Shown piece after piece: positions 32,434 through 41,314 of a stretch of DNA of 64,000 bases. Both the position numbers and the translations under genes were made by a program. Every line of letters begins with the position of its first letter. The stretch's first letter is position 1. The stretch comes from Prevotella sp. UBA4330. GTDB taxonomy: Bacteria > Bacteroidota > Bacteroidia > Bacteroidales > Bacteroidaceae. A model generated the notes under the pieces. The model was not told the origin of the DNA and ran no database searches. It saw only the letters and a program-made list of their open reading frames with translations. The stretch is taken from contig DGTS01000015.1 in assembly GCA_002394385.1 (NCBI GenBank), positions 140,178 through 204,177 on the forward strand, given 5' to 3'.

Positions 32434-34341
32434 ATGCTAAGGATTAAGAAACTTGACATCTTTATGGCCCGGCAATTCATGATGCTCTTTGTCGGGACTT
32501 TTTTCATTTGCCAGTTTGTGCTGATGATGCAGTTCTTATGGAGATACATAGACCAACTCATCGGCAAGGGACTGACTATGGATGTGCTGGCGCAGTTCTT
32601 CTGGTACATGAGTCTGATGCTCGTGCCGCAGGCGCTGCCCTTGGCAATTCTGCTCTCGTCGCTGATAGCGTTCGGAAACCTTGGAGAGAGTTCGGAACTC
32701 ACTGCGATAAAGGCAGCAGGAATATCACTGTTGCAGTCGATGCGCTCACTGATATTCATCGTGGTGCTCATTGCCGGTGCCTCGTTCTACTTCCAGAACG
32801 TGGTGGCGCCGAGCGCAAACATGTCGTTCGCGCAACTGCTGCTCTCGATGAAACAGAAGAGTCCCGAACTGGAAATACCCGAAGGAGTGTTCTACGACGG
32901 CATTCCCGGCGCCAACATATATGTGCAGAAGAAGAACGTGGAGACGGGAAAACTCTACGGCATCATGATATACCAGATGACCAGCAGTTTCGAGGACGCT
33001 GCCATAATACTTGCAGACTCGGGCATGCTGCAATCCACCGCCGACAAGAAACACCTGCTGCTGAGCCTGTGGAGCGGCGAGTGGTTCGAGAACATGAAAA
33101 ACTCGGAGATGGCGGGAAACGCCGCAGTGCCCTACCGCCGCGAGACATTCACAAGCAAAAGGATTGTGAAAGACTTCGACGCTGACTTCAACCTTGCAGA
33201 CGCAAGCATCCTGGCAAACAACGCAAGAGGAAAGAGCCTCAGCCAGATAAGGCACGACCTCGACTCGCTGAACCAGACATACGACAGCATAGGAAGATTC
33301 TACTATAACACCTCGATGATAGCCATGACCCCCGCTGTGAAAGCCCGAAGAATATCGGAGAATGACATGAAAAGGGCGCAGGAAATGGTTTCCACAAAAT
33401 CATTCAACATCGACTCGGTGTTCTCACGGATGACAACAGACCAGAAACTGGGAGCAGTGAACAGCGCTATGATGCAGGTGCAGTCGGCAATATCAGAGGT
33501 GGGATTCAGAGCAATGACCACTGCCGACGGTGACACCATAATAAGAATGCACAAGATAGAGGCAATAAACAAATTCACGCAGGCTCTGGCATGCCTCATC
33601 TTCTTCTTCATCGGCGCACCGTTAGGCGCAATCATCCGCAAGGGAGGACTGGGCGTACCTGTGATTATATCTGTGTTGGTGTTCATCGTCTATTACATCT
33701 TTGACAACACCGGCTATCGTATGGCACGCGGCGGAATGTGGGCGATATGGTTCGGAAAGTCCATCTCGACGATGGTGCTTGCCCCGCTCGCCATTTTCTT
33801 CACATACAAGGCAAACAACGACTCTGTGGTGTTCAACATGGATGCTTACCGCGAGTTCTTCATGCGACTGCTCGGCATGCGCATCAAGCGAAACATCGTG
33901 AGGAAAGAGGTAATCATCAACGACCCGAAATATGCTGAAGACAGCCGCATACTGGCGGGCATCACCGAGGAGATAACGACATACGCACACAAGCATCACC
34001 TCATGCTGTTGCCTAATCCGATTAAGGTGTTCTTCAAGTACCAGCCCGACAACGCCATCGCAAACATCAGCGAGAGACTGGACGAGACCATAGAAGACCT
34101 CTCGAACACAAGGGACAAGGTAATCCTTACGGAACTGAACAACTATCCTATAATGTCGCTAACAGCACACACAAGACCATTCGAGCGCAAATGGCTGAAC
34201 ATCATGGCAGCCATAATCTTCCCCCTGGGCATCGTGCTGTACATAAGGATGTGGCGCTTCCGACTGCGACTCTATCGAGACCTGCGCACAATAAAGCGCA
34301 CCAACGAGAATATCATCAACAGAATTGAGGAAATCTCATAA
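32434..34341 (+). CDS. LptF/LptG (YjgP/YjgQ) family LPS-export permease
   Basis: 635 residues. The N-terminus (KKLDIFMARQFMMLFVGTFFICQFVLMMQFLWRYIDQLIGKGL) and VPQALPLAILLSSLIAFGNLGESSELTAIKAAGIS (about 65-100) are diagnostic for the family. Three N-terminal membrane helices, a periplasmic jellyroll (about 125-390) and three further helices (about 375-465, with FFIGAPLGAIIRKGGLG) follow. An additional C-terminal cytoplasmic region and a helix pair (to 635) make it much longer than E. coli LptF/G (about 360), as is usual in Bacteroidetes. It extracts lipopolysaccharide from the inner membrane with LptB. Which of LptF or LptG it equals is not settled. Confidence 0.88.
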   Translation: MLRIKKLDIFMARQFMMLFVGTFFICQFVLMMQFLWRYIDQLIGKGLTMDVLAQFFWYMSLMLVPQALPLAILLSSLIAFGNLGESSELTAIKAAGISLLQSMRSLIFIVVLIAGASFYFQNVVAPSANMSFAQLLLSMKQKSPELEIPEGVFYDGIPGANIYVQKKNVETGKLYGIMIYQMTSSFEDAAIILADSGMLQSTADKKHLLLSLWSGEWFENMKNSEMAGNAAVPYRRETFTSKRIVKDFDADFNLADASILANNARGKSLSQIRHDLDSLNQTYDSIGRFYYNTSMIAMTPAVKARRISENDMKRAQEMVSTKSFNIDSVFSRMTTDQKLGAVNSAMMQVQSAISEVGFRAMTTADGDTIIRMHKIEAINKFTQALACLIFFFIGAPLGAIIRKGGLGVPVIISVLVFIVYYIFDNTGYRMARGGMWAIWFGKSISTMVLAPLAIFFTYKANNDSVVFNMDAYREFFMRLLGMRIKRNIVRKEVIINDPKYAEDSRILAGITEEITTYAHKHHLMLLPNPIKVFFKYQPDNAIANISERLDETIEDLSNTRDKVILTELNNYPIMSLTAHTRPFERKWLNIMAAIIFPLGIVLYIRMWRFRLRLYRDLRTIKRTNENIINRIEEIS

Positions 34342-34368
34342 ATCCCCAAAAAACTAACGAACTAAGAT

Positions 34369-34432
34369 ACTCACAAACTCATAAACTCACAAACTCACAA
34401 ACTCACAAACTCATAAACTCACAAACTCATAA
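34369..34432 (+). repeat. Octamer satellite ACTCAYAA x 8
   Basis: Eight head-to-tail copies of the octamer ACTCACAA or ACTCATAA, differing only at the sixth base. They end 27 bp before the ribBA start codon. The complementary octamer (ATGAGTTT and variants) forms a 13-copy array at 60793-60896. Confidence 0.85.
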
Positions 34433-34459
34433 ACCCTATATATAATATAAATAAGGTAT

Positions 34460-35668
34460 ATGGAAAACTTCAAACTGAGCAGCATCGACGACGCTGTAAA
34501 AGACTTCAAAGAAGGAAAATTCATCATCGTTGTTGACGATGAAGACCGTGAGAACGAGGGCGACCTCATCTGCGCGGCAGAAAAGATAACTCCAGAAATG
34601 GTGAACTTCATGCTGAAATATGCACGAGGCGTGCTCTGCGTGCCGATAACAATGTCAAGATGCCAGGAACTGGACCTGCCGCATCAGGTGACGGACAACA
34701 CCTCTATGCTCGGAACGCCATTCACCATCACCGTTGACAAACTGGAGGGATGCACCACCGGAGTGTCGGCACACGACAGATGTGCCACGATAAGAGCGCT
34801 TGCCGACCCCACAAGCACACCGCAAACTTTCGGCAGGCCAGGACACATCAACCCGCTATACGCGCAAGAGAACGGAGTGCTGAAACGCAGCGGACACACC
34901 GAGGCGGCAATAGACCTGTGCAAAATGGCAGGCCTCTACCCCGCCGGAGCGCTGATGGAGATAATGAATGAAGACGGCTCGATGGCAAGGATGCCGCAAC
35001 TCATAGAGTTCGCCAAAGAGCATCAACTGAAGATAATCACAATAAAGGACCTCATTGCATACCGACTGAAGAAAGACTCGCTCGTGGAAATGGGCGAGAC
35101 GGTTGACATGCCGACACAGTACGGACATTTCAAGATGATTCCGTTCAGGCAGGTAAGCAACGGACTGGAGCATTTCGCACTGGTGAAAGGCGAATGGGAC
35201 GAGGGCGAGCCAGTGATGGTGCGCGTCCACTCGTCGTGCGCCACCGGCGACATCCTCGGCAGCATGCGATGCGACTGCGGCGAACAACTGCACAAGTCGC
35301 TGCAGATGATAGAGAAAGAAGGCAAGGGCGTGCTCGTTTACATGCAGCAGGAAGGGCGCGGCATAGGTCTGATGAACAAGATAGCGGCATACAAACTGCA
35401 GGAAGAAGGACTCGACACCGTGGAGGCCAACGTGCATCTGGGATTCAAGCCCGACGAGCGCGACTACGGCTGCGGTGCGCAAATACTGCGCAAACTCGGC
35501 GTGCAGAACATGCGACTGCTCACCAACAACCCCGTGAAACGCGTGGGACTGGAGGCTTACGGACTGCACATTGTGGAGAACGTGTCCATTGAAGTGACAC
35601 CGAACAAATACAACATCAGATACCTTCAGACTAAGAAATACCGCATGGGACACAACCTTCATGTGTGA
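34460..35668 (+). CDS. ribBA: Bifunctional 3,4-dihydroxy-2-butanone-4-phosphate synthase / GTP cyclohydrolase II
   Basis: 402 residues. Residues 1-203 are RibB: VVDDEDRENEGDLICAAE (Asp/Glu metal ligands, about 24-41), GCTTGVSAHDR (about 94), GHINPLYAQENGVLKRSGHTEAAIDL (catalytic His). Residues 208-402 are RibA: VRVHSSCATGDILGSMRCDCGEQL (zinc cysteines), QQEGRGIGL and DERDYGCGAQILRKLG. It supplies both precursors of riboflavin. No FMN riboswitch is seen upstream; the 118-bp gap after the permease gene contains an octamer satellite that may affect expression. Confidence 0.95.
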   Translation: MENFKLSSIDDAVKDFKEGKFIIVVDDEDRENEGDLICAAEKITPEMVNFMLKYARGVLCVPITMSRCQELDLPHQVTDNTSMLGTPFTITVDKLEGCTTGVSAHDRCATIRALADPTSTPQTFGRPGHINPLYAQENGVLKRSGHTEAAIDLCKMAGLYPAGALMEIMNEDGSMARMPQLIEFAKEHQLKIITIKDLIAYRLKKDSLVEMGETVDMPTQYGHFKMIPFRQVSNGLEHFALVKGEWDEGEPVMVRVHSSCATGDILGSMRCDCGEQLHKSLQMIEKEGKGVLVYMQQEGRGIGLMNKIAAYKLQEEGLDTVEANVHLGFKPDERDYGCGAQILRKLGVQNMRLLTNNPVKRVGLEAYGLHIVENVSIEVTPNKYNIRYLQTKKYRMGHNLHV

Positions 35669-35728
35669 TTTTTTAATGACATTGATGAAATAATAAGCGT
35701 TTTTTTTCGTTTTAACGAATAAAATGAG

Positions 35729-35736
35729 TACTTTTG
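35729..35736 (+). promoter_or_regulatory. Likely -7 element of the aminotransferase gene
   Basis: TACTTTTG followed by C, 26 bp before ATG 35763; the -33 element is weak. Confidence 0.5.
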
Positions 35737-35762
35737 CATGCAACTAAAACCTTATAAACAGT

Positions 35763-36956
35763 ATGGCACAATTATCTGAACGCCTTAACCGACTCGCTCC
35801 CTCGGCAACATTGGCAATGTCGCAGAAGAGCAGCGAGATGAAAGCACAAGGAATAGATGTAATCAACATGAGTGTCGGCGAACCCGACTTCAACACTCCC
35901 GACCACATCAAAGAGGCAGGAAAGAAAGCAATAGACCAGAACTTCTCAAGATATTCGCCAGTGCCGGGCTACCCCGACCTGCGCAATGCCATCGTGGCAA
36001 AACTGAAGAACGAGAACGGACTCGACTATACAGCCTCTGAAATTCTTGTCAGCAACGGTGCCAAGCAATGCGTATGCAACGCCATCATGGCACTGGTGAA
36101 CGACGGCGACGAGGTGATTATACCCGCACCATACTGGGTGAGTTATCCGCAGATGGTGAAACTTGCCGGCGGAGAGCCTGTGTTCATTGAGGCAGGATTC
36201 GAACAGGAGTTCAAAATCACCGCCGACCAACTGGAGGCTGCCATAACGCCAAAGACCAAGATGCTCATCCTCTGCTCGCCAAGCAACCCTACCGGCAGCG
36301 TGTACAGCAAGGAAGAACTGGCATCGCTGGCAGAAGTGATAAAGAGACACGACGACCTGTACGTCCTTGCCGACGAGATATACGAGCACATCAATTACGT
36401 GGGCAAGCACGAAAGCATAGCACAATTCCCTGGAATGAAGGAACGCTCGATAATCATCAACGGCGTTTCAAAGGCCTACGCAATGACAGGATGGCGCATA
36501 GGATTCATGGCTGCACCCGAGTGGATAACAAAAGGATGCAACAAACTGCAGGGACAATACACCAGCGGTCCTTCATCAATAAGCCAGAAAGCAGCACTGG
36601 AAGCCTACGTGGCATCGCAGGAGTGCGTGGAAGTGATGCGCCAGGCTTTCGAGAAGCGCCGCGACCTCATCGTGTCACTCGCAAAAGACATACCGGGACT
36701 CGAGGTTAACGTGCCACAGGGAGCATTCTACCTGTTCCCGAAATGCAGCAGTTTCTTCGGCAAATCAGACGGCGAGAGGACAATAAACAGTTCCACCGAC
36801 CTTGCTATGTATTTGCTGGAGAAAGGCCATGTGGCAACAGTGGGCGGTGATGCCTTCGGCGACCCAGACTGCTTCCGCATGAGCTATGCCACTAGCGACG
36901 ACAATATACGCGAGGCTATGAAGCGAATAAAAGAAGCACTTGCAAAACTCAAGTAG
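35763..36956 (+). CDS. Aspartate aminotransferase (class I, PLP-dependent)
   Basis: 397 residues of a fold-type I aminotransferase, subgroup Ib. Motifs: SVGEPDFNTPDHI (residues about 37-49), RYSPVPGYPDLRNAI, NGAKQ, PAPYWVSYPQM, SPSNPTGSVY (about 170), ADEIYEHINY (Asp to PLP nitrogen) and the Schiff-base lysine in GVSKAYAMTGWRIGF (about 235-249), plus FRMSYA with the carboxylate-binding Arg near the C-terminus. It probably interconverts aspartate and 2-oxoglutarate; other acceptors are possible. It seems monocistronic. Confidence 0.92.
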   Translation: MAQLSERLNRLAPSATLAMSQKSSEMKAQGIDVINMSVGEPDFNTPDHIKEAGKKAIDQNFSRYSPVPGYPDLRNAIVAKLKNENGLDYTASEILVSNGAKQCVCNAIMALVNDGDEVIIPAPYWVSYPQMVKLAGGEPVFIEAGFEQEFKITADQLEAAITPKTKMLILCSPSNPTGSVYSKEELASLAEVIKRHDDLYVLADEIYEHINYVGKHESIAQFPGMKERSIIINGVSKAYAMTGWRIGFMAAPEWITKGCNKLQGQYTSGPSSISQKAALEAYVASQECVEVMRQAFEKRRDLIVSLAKDIPGLEVNVPQGAFYLFPKCSSFFGKSDGERTINSSTDLAMYLLEKGHVATVGGDAFGDPDCFRMSYATSDDNIREAMKRIKEALAKLK

Positions 36957-37061
36957 CAGAAAATCGCTACAATATGCCGCGAAAACATCTGCAGAACTTT
37001 AAAAATGGGAATATTTGTTGTTAAAACTTATTAAAAACCGCGATAGTTTTCCATTATTTGT

Positions 37062-37069
37062 TATCTTTG
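37062..37069 (+). promoter_or_regulatory. Likely -7 element of the exbB operon
   Basis: TATCTTTG followed by C. The leader to ATG 37185 would be about 110 nt and includes a 17-bp palindrome and a GAGTGTTAACAAG motif shared with the leader at 41274. Confidence 0.5.
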
Positions 37070-37084
37070 CGGAAATAAATTGAA

Positions 37085-37101
37085 AGCACATATTATGTGC
37101 T
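37085..37101. promoter_or_regulatory. Palindrome AGCACATA-T-TATGTGCT in the exbB leader
   Basis: A perfect 8+1+8 palindrome 16 bp downstream of the -7 element. As RNA it could only form a tight hairpin; as DNA it could be an operator. Confidence 0.5.
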
Positions 37102-37184
37102 CTCGATAAAGAGTGTTAACAAGTCAAACTGAAAATTTACTCACAACTTAAATTTATTTATAACTAAAATTAAACATTTAAATT

Positions 37185-38015
37185 ATGGCAACTACACAAA
37201 AGACCGCAAGCCCTAAAAAATCTCAGGGCTTCACAGGAGTAAGAGGCGCTTTCTGGATTATCGTCGTTTGCGCTATCATCGCTTTCACATTGTTCTTCAC
37301 ATGGTTCGCAAATGGAATGCACTTCCAGGATGGCGACTCAGCTAACAGTCCTCTGGACGTTTGGGGAACAATCTACAAGGGTGGTGTCATCGTGCCTGTA
37401 ATCCACACACTGTTGCTTACTGTGATCGCTATGTCTATCGAGCGCTGGCTCGCTTTGAAGACCGCATTCGGCAAGGGCGCTCTGCCTAAGTTCGTTGCAA
37501 ACATCAAGGCTGCCCTCAACGCTAACGACTTCGCTAAGGCTCAGCAACTCTGCGACGCACAGAAGGGTTCTGTAGCAAACGTTGTTGGTGCTTCTCTCCG
37601 CGCATACAAGGAGATGGAGGCTACATCAGGCTTGAAGAAGTCACAGAAGATTGCTAAGATTCAGCAGGCTCACGAGGAAGCTACTCAGCTTGAGATGCCT
37701 ACTCTGACAATGAATCTCCCAATCATCGCTACCCTCGTAACCCTCGGTACACTTACCGGACTTCTCGGTACTGTGGTCGGTATGATCAAGTCATTCTCTG
37801 CTCTGTCTGCAGGTGGTGGTGCTGACTCTGCTGCTCTGTCAGAAGGTATCTCTGAGGCTCTTATCAACACCGCATTCGGTATCGGTACATCATGGTGCGC
37901 CGTTGTATCTTACAACTACTTCACAAACAAGGTTGACAAGCTGACATTTGCGCTCGACGAGGTTGGTTACTCTATCGCTCAGACATACGAAGCAAATCAC
38001 ACAGACGAGGCTTAA
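37185..38015 (+). CDS. exbB: ExbB/TolQ/MotA-family proton channel
   Basis: 276 residues. Membrane helices at about 26-46 and 60-82 are followed by a cytoplasmic helical region (about 90-180). Helices at about 183-205 and 225-245 carry the family block NLPIIATLVTLGTLTGLLGTVVGMIKSFSAL and EGISEALINTAFGIGTSWCAV. With ExbD it converts proton flow into TonB motion that powers SusC-type receptors. It is the first gene of the exbB-exbD-exbD-tonB-pstS-TPR cluster. The 5' leader is about 110 nt. Confidence 0.93.
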   Translation: MATTQKTASPKKSQGFTGVRGAFWIIVVCAIIAFTLFFTWFANGMHFQDGDSANSPLDVWGTIYKGGVIVPVIHTLLLTVIAMSIERWLALKTAFGKGALPKFVANIKAALNANDFAKAQQLCDAQKGSVANVVGASLRAYKEMEATSGLKKSQKIAKIQQAHEEATQLEMPTLTMNLPIIATLVTLGTLTGLLGTVVGMIKSFSALSAGGGADSAALSEGISEALINTAFGIGTSWCAVVSYNYFTNKVDKLTFALDEVGYSIAQTYEANHTDEA

Positions 38016-38045
38016 TTTTTGCTAACCCTTTAATAATTTATCGCT

Positions 38046-38720
38046 ATGGGTAAAGTAAAAGTTAAGAAAAGTGACGTCTGGATAGACATGACACCTATGT
38101 CCGACGTGATGACCCTGCTGCTCACCTTCTTCATGCTGACTTCTACGTTCGTTAAGAACGAGCCAGTGAAGGTGATGACTCCAGGCTCTATCTCGGAAAT
38201 CAAGGTGCCAGAAAACGGCGTCCTTACTATTCTCATTAGTCCTGAAAAGGATGCTACTGGCAAGCCTACGGGCGAAGGCCAGGTGTTTATGAGCATTGAC
38301 AATACTGAACAACTCGGAAACACTCTTTCTGATATGGCTGGACGTTTCAACGTACAGTTGACTCCAAAGCAGGTTGAGACATTCAAGACAGAGTCTATGT
38401 TCGGTGTGCCAATGACGAAATTGAGCGCATATCTGCAGCAGCCAAGCGCTAACCGTACGAAGATGATTGTGACAGAGGGTATTCCTCTCGACTCTATCGA
38501 CGGCGGCATGAGCGAGTTCCAGAACTGGGTTGATGCAGCACGTACTGTGAATGACGAAATCAAAATTGCCCTGAAGGCAGACGCGAAGACACCTTACAAG
38601 ACTATCAAGAAGGTGATGAACGAACTTCAGGACATGGATGAGAGTCACTACTACATGATTTCTCAGCTCGACGCAGGAAAGTCGGCAGAGGCTAACACTT
38701 ACGTAAGGGGAGGCAACTAA
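38046..38720 (+). CDS. exbD: ExbD/TolR-family biopolymer transport protein (first copy)
   Basis: 224 residues. A short basic N-terminus is followed by the membrane helix in WIDMTPMSDVMTLLLTFFMLTSTF (about 12-36) with the channel Asp. The periplasmic domain is longer than in E. coli ExbD (141 residues). It is 30 bp after exbB and overlaps nothing. It is paired with a second, different ExbD, so the complex may be heteromeric. Confidence 0.9.
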   Translation: MGKVKVKKSDVWIDMTPMSDVMTLLLTFFMLTSTFVKNEPVKVMTPGSISEIKVPENGVLTILISPEKDATGKPTGEGQVFMSIDNTEQLGNTLSDMAGRFNVQLTPKQVETFKTESMFGVPMTKLSAYLQQPSANRTKMIVTEGIPLDSIDGGMSEFQNWVDAARTVNDEIKIALKADAKTPYKTIKKVMNELQDMDESHYYMISQLDAGKSAEANTYVRGGN

Positions 38721-38721
38721 T

Positions 38722-39369
38722 ATGGGAAAGAAAAAAGAAAGCAAACAGAAGAAGATGACAGTCCGCGTGGACTTCACTCCTATGGTGGATATGCTTATGC
38801 TTCTCATCACGTTCTTCATGCTTTGTACCACTCTTAGCAAACCGAGCACTATGGAGCTCATGATGCCAAGTAACGACGAGAACACTCTCGAGGAGCAGAA
38901 GAACGAAGCCAAGGCATCCCAGACCGTTACCGTTTATCTCGCTGCTAATAACAAGATTTATTACACCGAGTACGACGACGACGGAACAGCGAAAGGCCTC
39001 CAGGAGACCACTTGGAGCAACAAGGGTATTCGTGACGTATTGCGCTATCACGCTATAGGCGACGGCACAAAACCAACAAACCGAATCATCCTTGCTGTAG
39101 AGGAACTGAAGCAGAAACGCCATCAGAACCCAAAGCAGTGGCCTGACAGCATTTATCAGAAGGAACTCAACAAAATCAAGAGAGGTGAGTTGGGCAACGA
39201 AAAGATACCTACTATGACCGTTGTCATCAAACCTACTGATAACTCTACGTTCGACAACATGATCGACGCTCTCGATGAAATGCAGATTCTCAGCATCGGT
39301 ACTTATGTCATCGACAAACTCAATGACAAAGACCTTGAAATGCTAAAAGAGAAGAATGTTGAATTGTAA
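38722..39369 (+). CDS. exbD: ExbD/TolR-family biopolymer transport protein (second copy)
   Basis: 215 residues. The N-terminus is very basic (GKKKESKQKKMTVR), then the helix VDFTPMVDMLMLLITFFMLCTTL holds the conserved Asp. The periplasmic part contains a Lys-rich insertion (ELKQKRHQNPKQWPD) and ends in the ExbD-like fold (TVVIKPTDNSTFDNMIDALDEMQIL). It starts 1 bp after the first exbD stop, so translation is likely coupled. Confidence 0.9.
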   Translation: MGKKKESKQKKMTVRVDFTPMVDMLMLLITFFMLCTTLSKPSTMELMMPSNDENTLEEQKNEAKASQTVTVYLAANNKIYYTEYDDDGTAKGLQETTWSNKGIRDVLRYHAIGDGTKPTNRIILAVEELKQKRHQNPKQWPDSIYQKELNKIKRGELGNEKIPTMTVVIKPTDNSTFDNMIDALDEMQILSIGTYVIDKLNDKDLEMLKEKNVEL

Positions 39370-39393
39370 CGATAATTAAAAAAGAAAAAAGAA

Positions 39394-40239
39394 ATGGCAA
39401 AAATTGATCTTTACGATCCGAAATGGATCGAGATGGTGTTCGCCGACAAGAACAAGGAATACGGTGCATACGTGCTTCGTAAGGGAACTTCTAGTCGTAA
39501 CATCAAGGCCCTTCTGATACTGGTTATCGTTGCAGCATTAGTCGGTGGAGGTCTGGCATACAAGATTCACCAGAACAAAGTTGACGCAGAACATCAGGCT
39601 TATCTTGAGCAACTCGAATTGCAGAAACTGCAAGAGGCAGCAAAGAAAGAGAAGAAGGAAGAAATCAAAGTTCAGCCTAAGGTTGAGCAGAAGAAGGAAA
39701 TTCCTGAGGTGCGCGAGTCACAGAAGTTCACCGCTCCTGTCATCAAGAAGGACGACCTCGTAAAAGAGGAAAACCAGGTGAAGGCAATGGACGATCTGGA
39801 GAAGAACGTGGCAGTCAGCAACGTTGACCAGGAAGGTACCAAGGACCGTACTATGGAAGCAATCCGTAACGATATCAAGGTAGATCCGGAACCAAAGGAA
39901 GAAGTGAAGCAAGAAGTCGCAACCAAGGTGTTCGACGTTGTTGAGCAGATGCCTTCGTTCCCAGGCGGACAAGCAGCACTTATGCAGTACCTTGCAAGCA
40001 ACATCAAGTACCCAGTTGTGGCTGAGGAAAACGGTGTGCAGGGACGTGTAATCGTGCAGTTCGTCGTTGGAAAAGACGGTTCTATCTCTAATGTTAAGGT
40101 TGTGAAGTCAGTTGACCCATCACTAGACAAGGAGGCTGCCCGCGTGGTAAGCAGCATGCCGAAGTGGGTTCCTGGTAAGCAGAACGGTCAGGCTGTGAAC
40201 GTTAAGTACACCGTGCCTGTAACATTCAAACTTCAGTAA
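39394..40239 (+). CDS. tonB: Energy transducer TonB
   Basis: 281 residues. A cytoplasmic N-terminus (DPKWIEMVFADKNKEYGAYVLRK) is characteristic of Bacteroidetes TonB. One membrane helix (about 34-52) is followed by a Glu/Lys/Pro-rich periplasmic spacer (about 60-180) and the C-terminal TonB domain (FPGGQAALMQYLASNIKYPV, GVQGRVIVQFVVGKDGSI, MPKWVPGKQNGQAVNVKYTVPVTFKL in parts). It carries ExbBD energy to outer-membrane receptors such as the SusC in this window. It is 24 bp after exbD. Confidence 0.93.
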   Translation: MAKIDLYDPKWIEMVFADKNKEYGAYVLRKGTSSRNIKALLILVIVAALVGGGLAYKIHQNKVDAEHQAYLEQLELQKLQEAAKKEKKEEIKVQPKVEQKKEIPEVRESQKFTAPVIKKDDLVKEENQVKAMDDLEKNVAVSNVDQEGTKDRTMEAIRNDIKVDPEPKEEVKQEVATKVFDVVEQMPSFPGGQAALMQYLASNIKYPVVAEENGVQGRVIVQFVVGKDGSISNVKVVKSVDPSLDKEAARVVSSMPKWVPGKQNGQAVNVKYTVPVTFKLQ

Positions 40240-40245
40240 TCACAA

Positions 40246-41211
40246 ATGAAAAAATCCAAATTCTACGTTATAGTAGGATTAATCTTACCCTCATTGTTCT
40301 TCTTCTCGTCATGTGGCGAGAAGAAGGACAAGAGCGGAAGGACAGACACACGTTCATCGGGGACAATATCTTTTGTCGCCGATGAAAGTTTTAGTCCTAT
40401 TATAGAAGAACTGAGGGAACAGTTCGAATACAAATTCCCAAAAGCCACACTCAACGCTCAGTACACCAACGAAGTGGAAGGAATGAAGCAGATTACAGAC
40501 ATGAAGTCTAACCTGCTCTTCACTTCACGCGCTCTGAAGCCTAACGAGGAGGCATACATCAAGAAAAACGGCCGCATCCCAGAGGTATTCCCTATCGGTT
40601 ATGACGGACTGGCGTTCATTGTTAATCGTGCAAACAACGACACATGTATCACGGTGAACGACCTCAAGAAAATACTTCGCGGAGAGGCAACCGACTGGAA
40701 CCAGATATATCCAGGTTCTAAGCGCGGGAAGATAGAGTTAGTGTTCGATAACAAGGAATCTGCAACAGTAAGATATGTTGTTGACTCTATTCTCGACGGC
40801 AAAACAATTGAAGGCGAGAACATGTTTGCTGCAAAGAACAGCAAGGAGGTTATCGACTACGTTGACAAGACACCTAACTCCATTGGCGTTATCGGGTCGA
40901 ACTGGCTTAACGACCGACGCGACTCCACTAACACCACATTCAAGAAGAACATTCATGTAATGTCGATATCGGTTCAAGACAAAGCAACACCAATGAACAG
41001 TTGGAAACCGTATCAGGCATACTTGCTGGACGGACGCTATCCGTTCGTAAGAACAATATACGCCATCGTGGTTGACCCACGCAAGGCACTCCCTTGGAGT
41101 TTCGCCAATTACATCACTGGTCCGCAGGGACAACTCATCGTCTTCAAGTCAGGACTGCTGCCCTACAGAGGCGACATAGTGATAAAAACTGTTAACGTGA
41201 AAAGACAGTAA
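40246..41211 (+). CDS. PstS-like substrate-binding lipoprotein in the TonB cluster
   Basis: 321 residues with lipobox Cys23 (FFFSSCGEK). The remainder is a type II periplasmic binding fold of the phosphate-binding PstS type: SFVADESFSPIIEELREQFE, LLFTSRALKPNE, GYDGLAFIVN, LKKILRGEATDWNQI, SATVRYVVDSIL and AKNSKEVIDYVDKTPNSIG. No pst transporter genes accompany it; it starts 6 bp after tonB. Its ligand is therefore uncertain, and a role within the TonB system is possible. Confidence 0.85.
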   Translation: MKKSKFYVIVGLILPSLFFFSSCGEKKDKSGRTDTRSSGTISFVADESFSPIIEELREQFEYKFPKATLNAQYTNEVEGMKQITDMKSNLLFTSRALKPNEEAYIKKNGRIPEVFPIGYDGLAFIVNRANNDTCITVNDLKKILRGEATDWNQIYPGSKRGKIELVFDNKESATVRYVVDSILDGKTIEGENMFAAKNSKEVIDYVDKTPNSIGVIGSNWLNDRRDSTNTTFKKNIHVMSISVQDKATPMNSWKPYQAYLLDGRYPFVRTIYAIVVDPRKALPWSFANYITGPQGQLIVFKSGLLPYRGDIVIKTVNVKRQ

Positions 41212-41273
41212 ATAAACTTTTCAAACCGAGAACAGTCACACAATTACAAAAAAAAGAAAACAAGGTTATTATA

Positions 41274-41310
41274 GAGAGTGTTAACAAGAAGTTGAATTTA
41301 CTAACAAACA
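41274..41310 (+). promoter_or_regulatory. Leader motif shared with the exbB gene
   Basis: GAGTGTTAACAAG followed by TGAA, TTTACT and ACAA segments aligns with 37111-37147 before exbB. It lies directly before ATG 41315. No -7 element is obvious between pstS and this gene. Confidence 0.45.
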
Positions 41311-41314
41311 GAAT

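Noticed and set aside
34342..34459. FMN riboswitch before ribBA
   Set aside because: The region is an octamer satellite and AT-rich spacer; none of the conserved RFN stems are visible.
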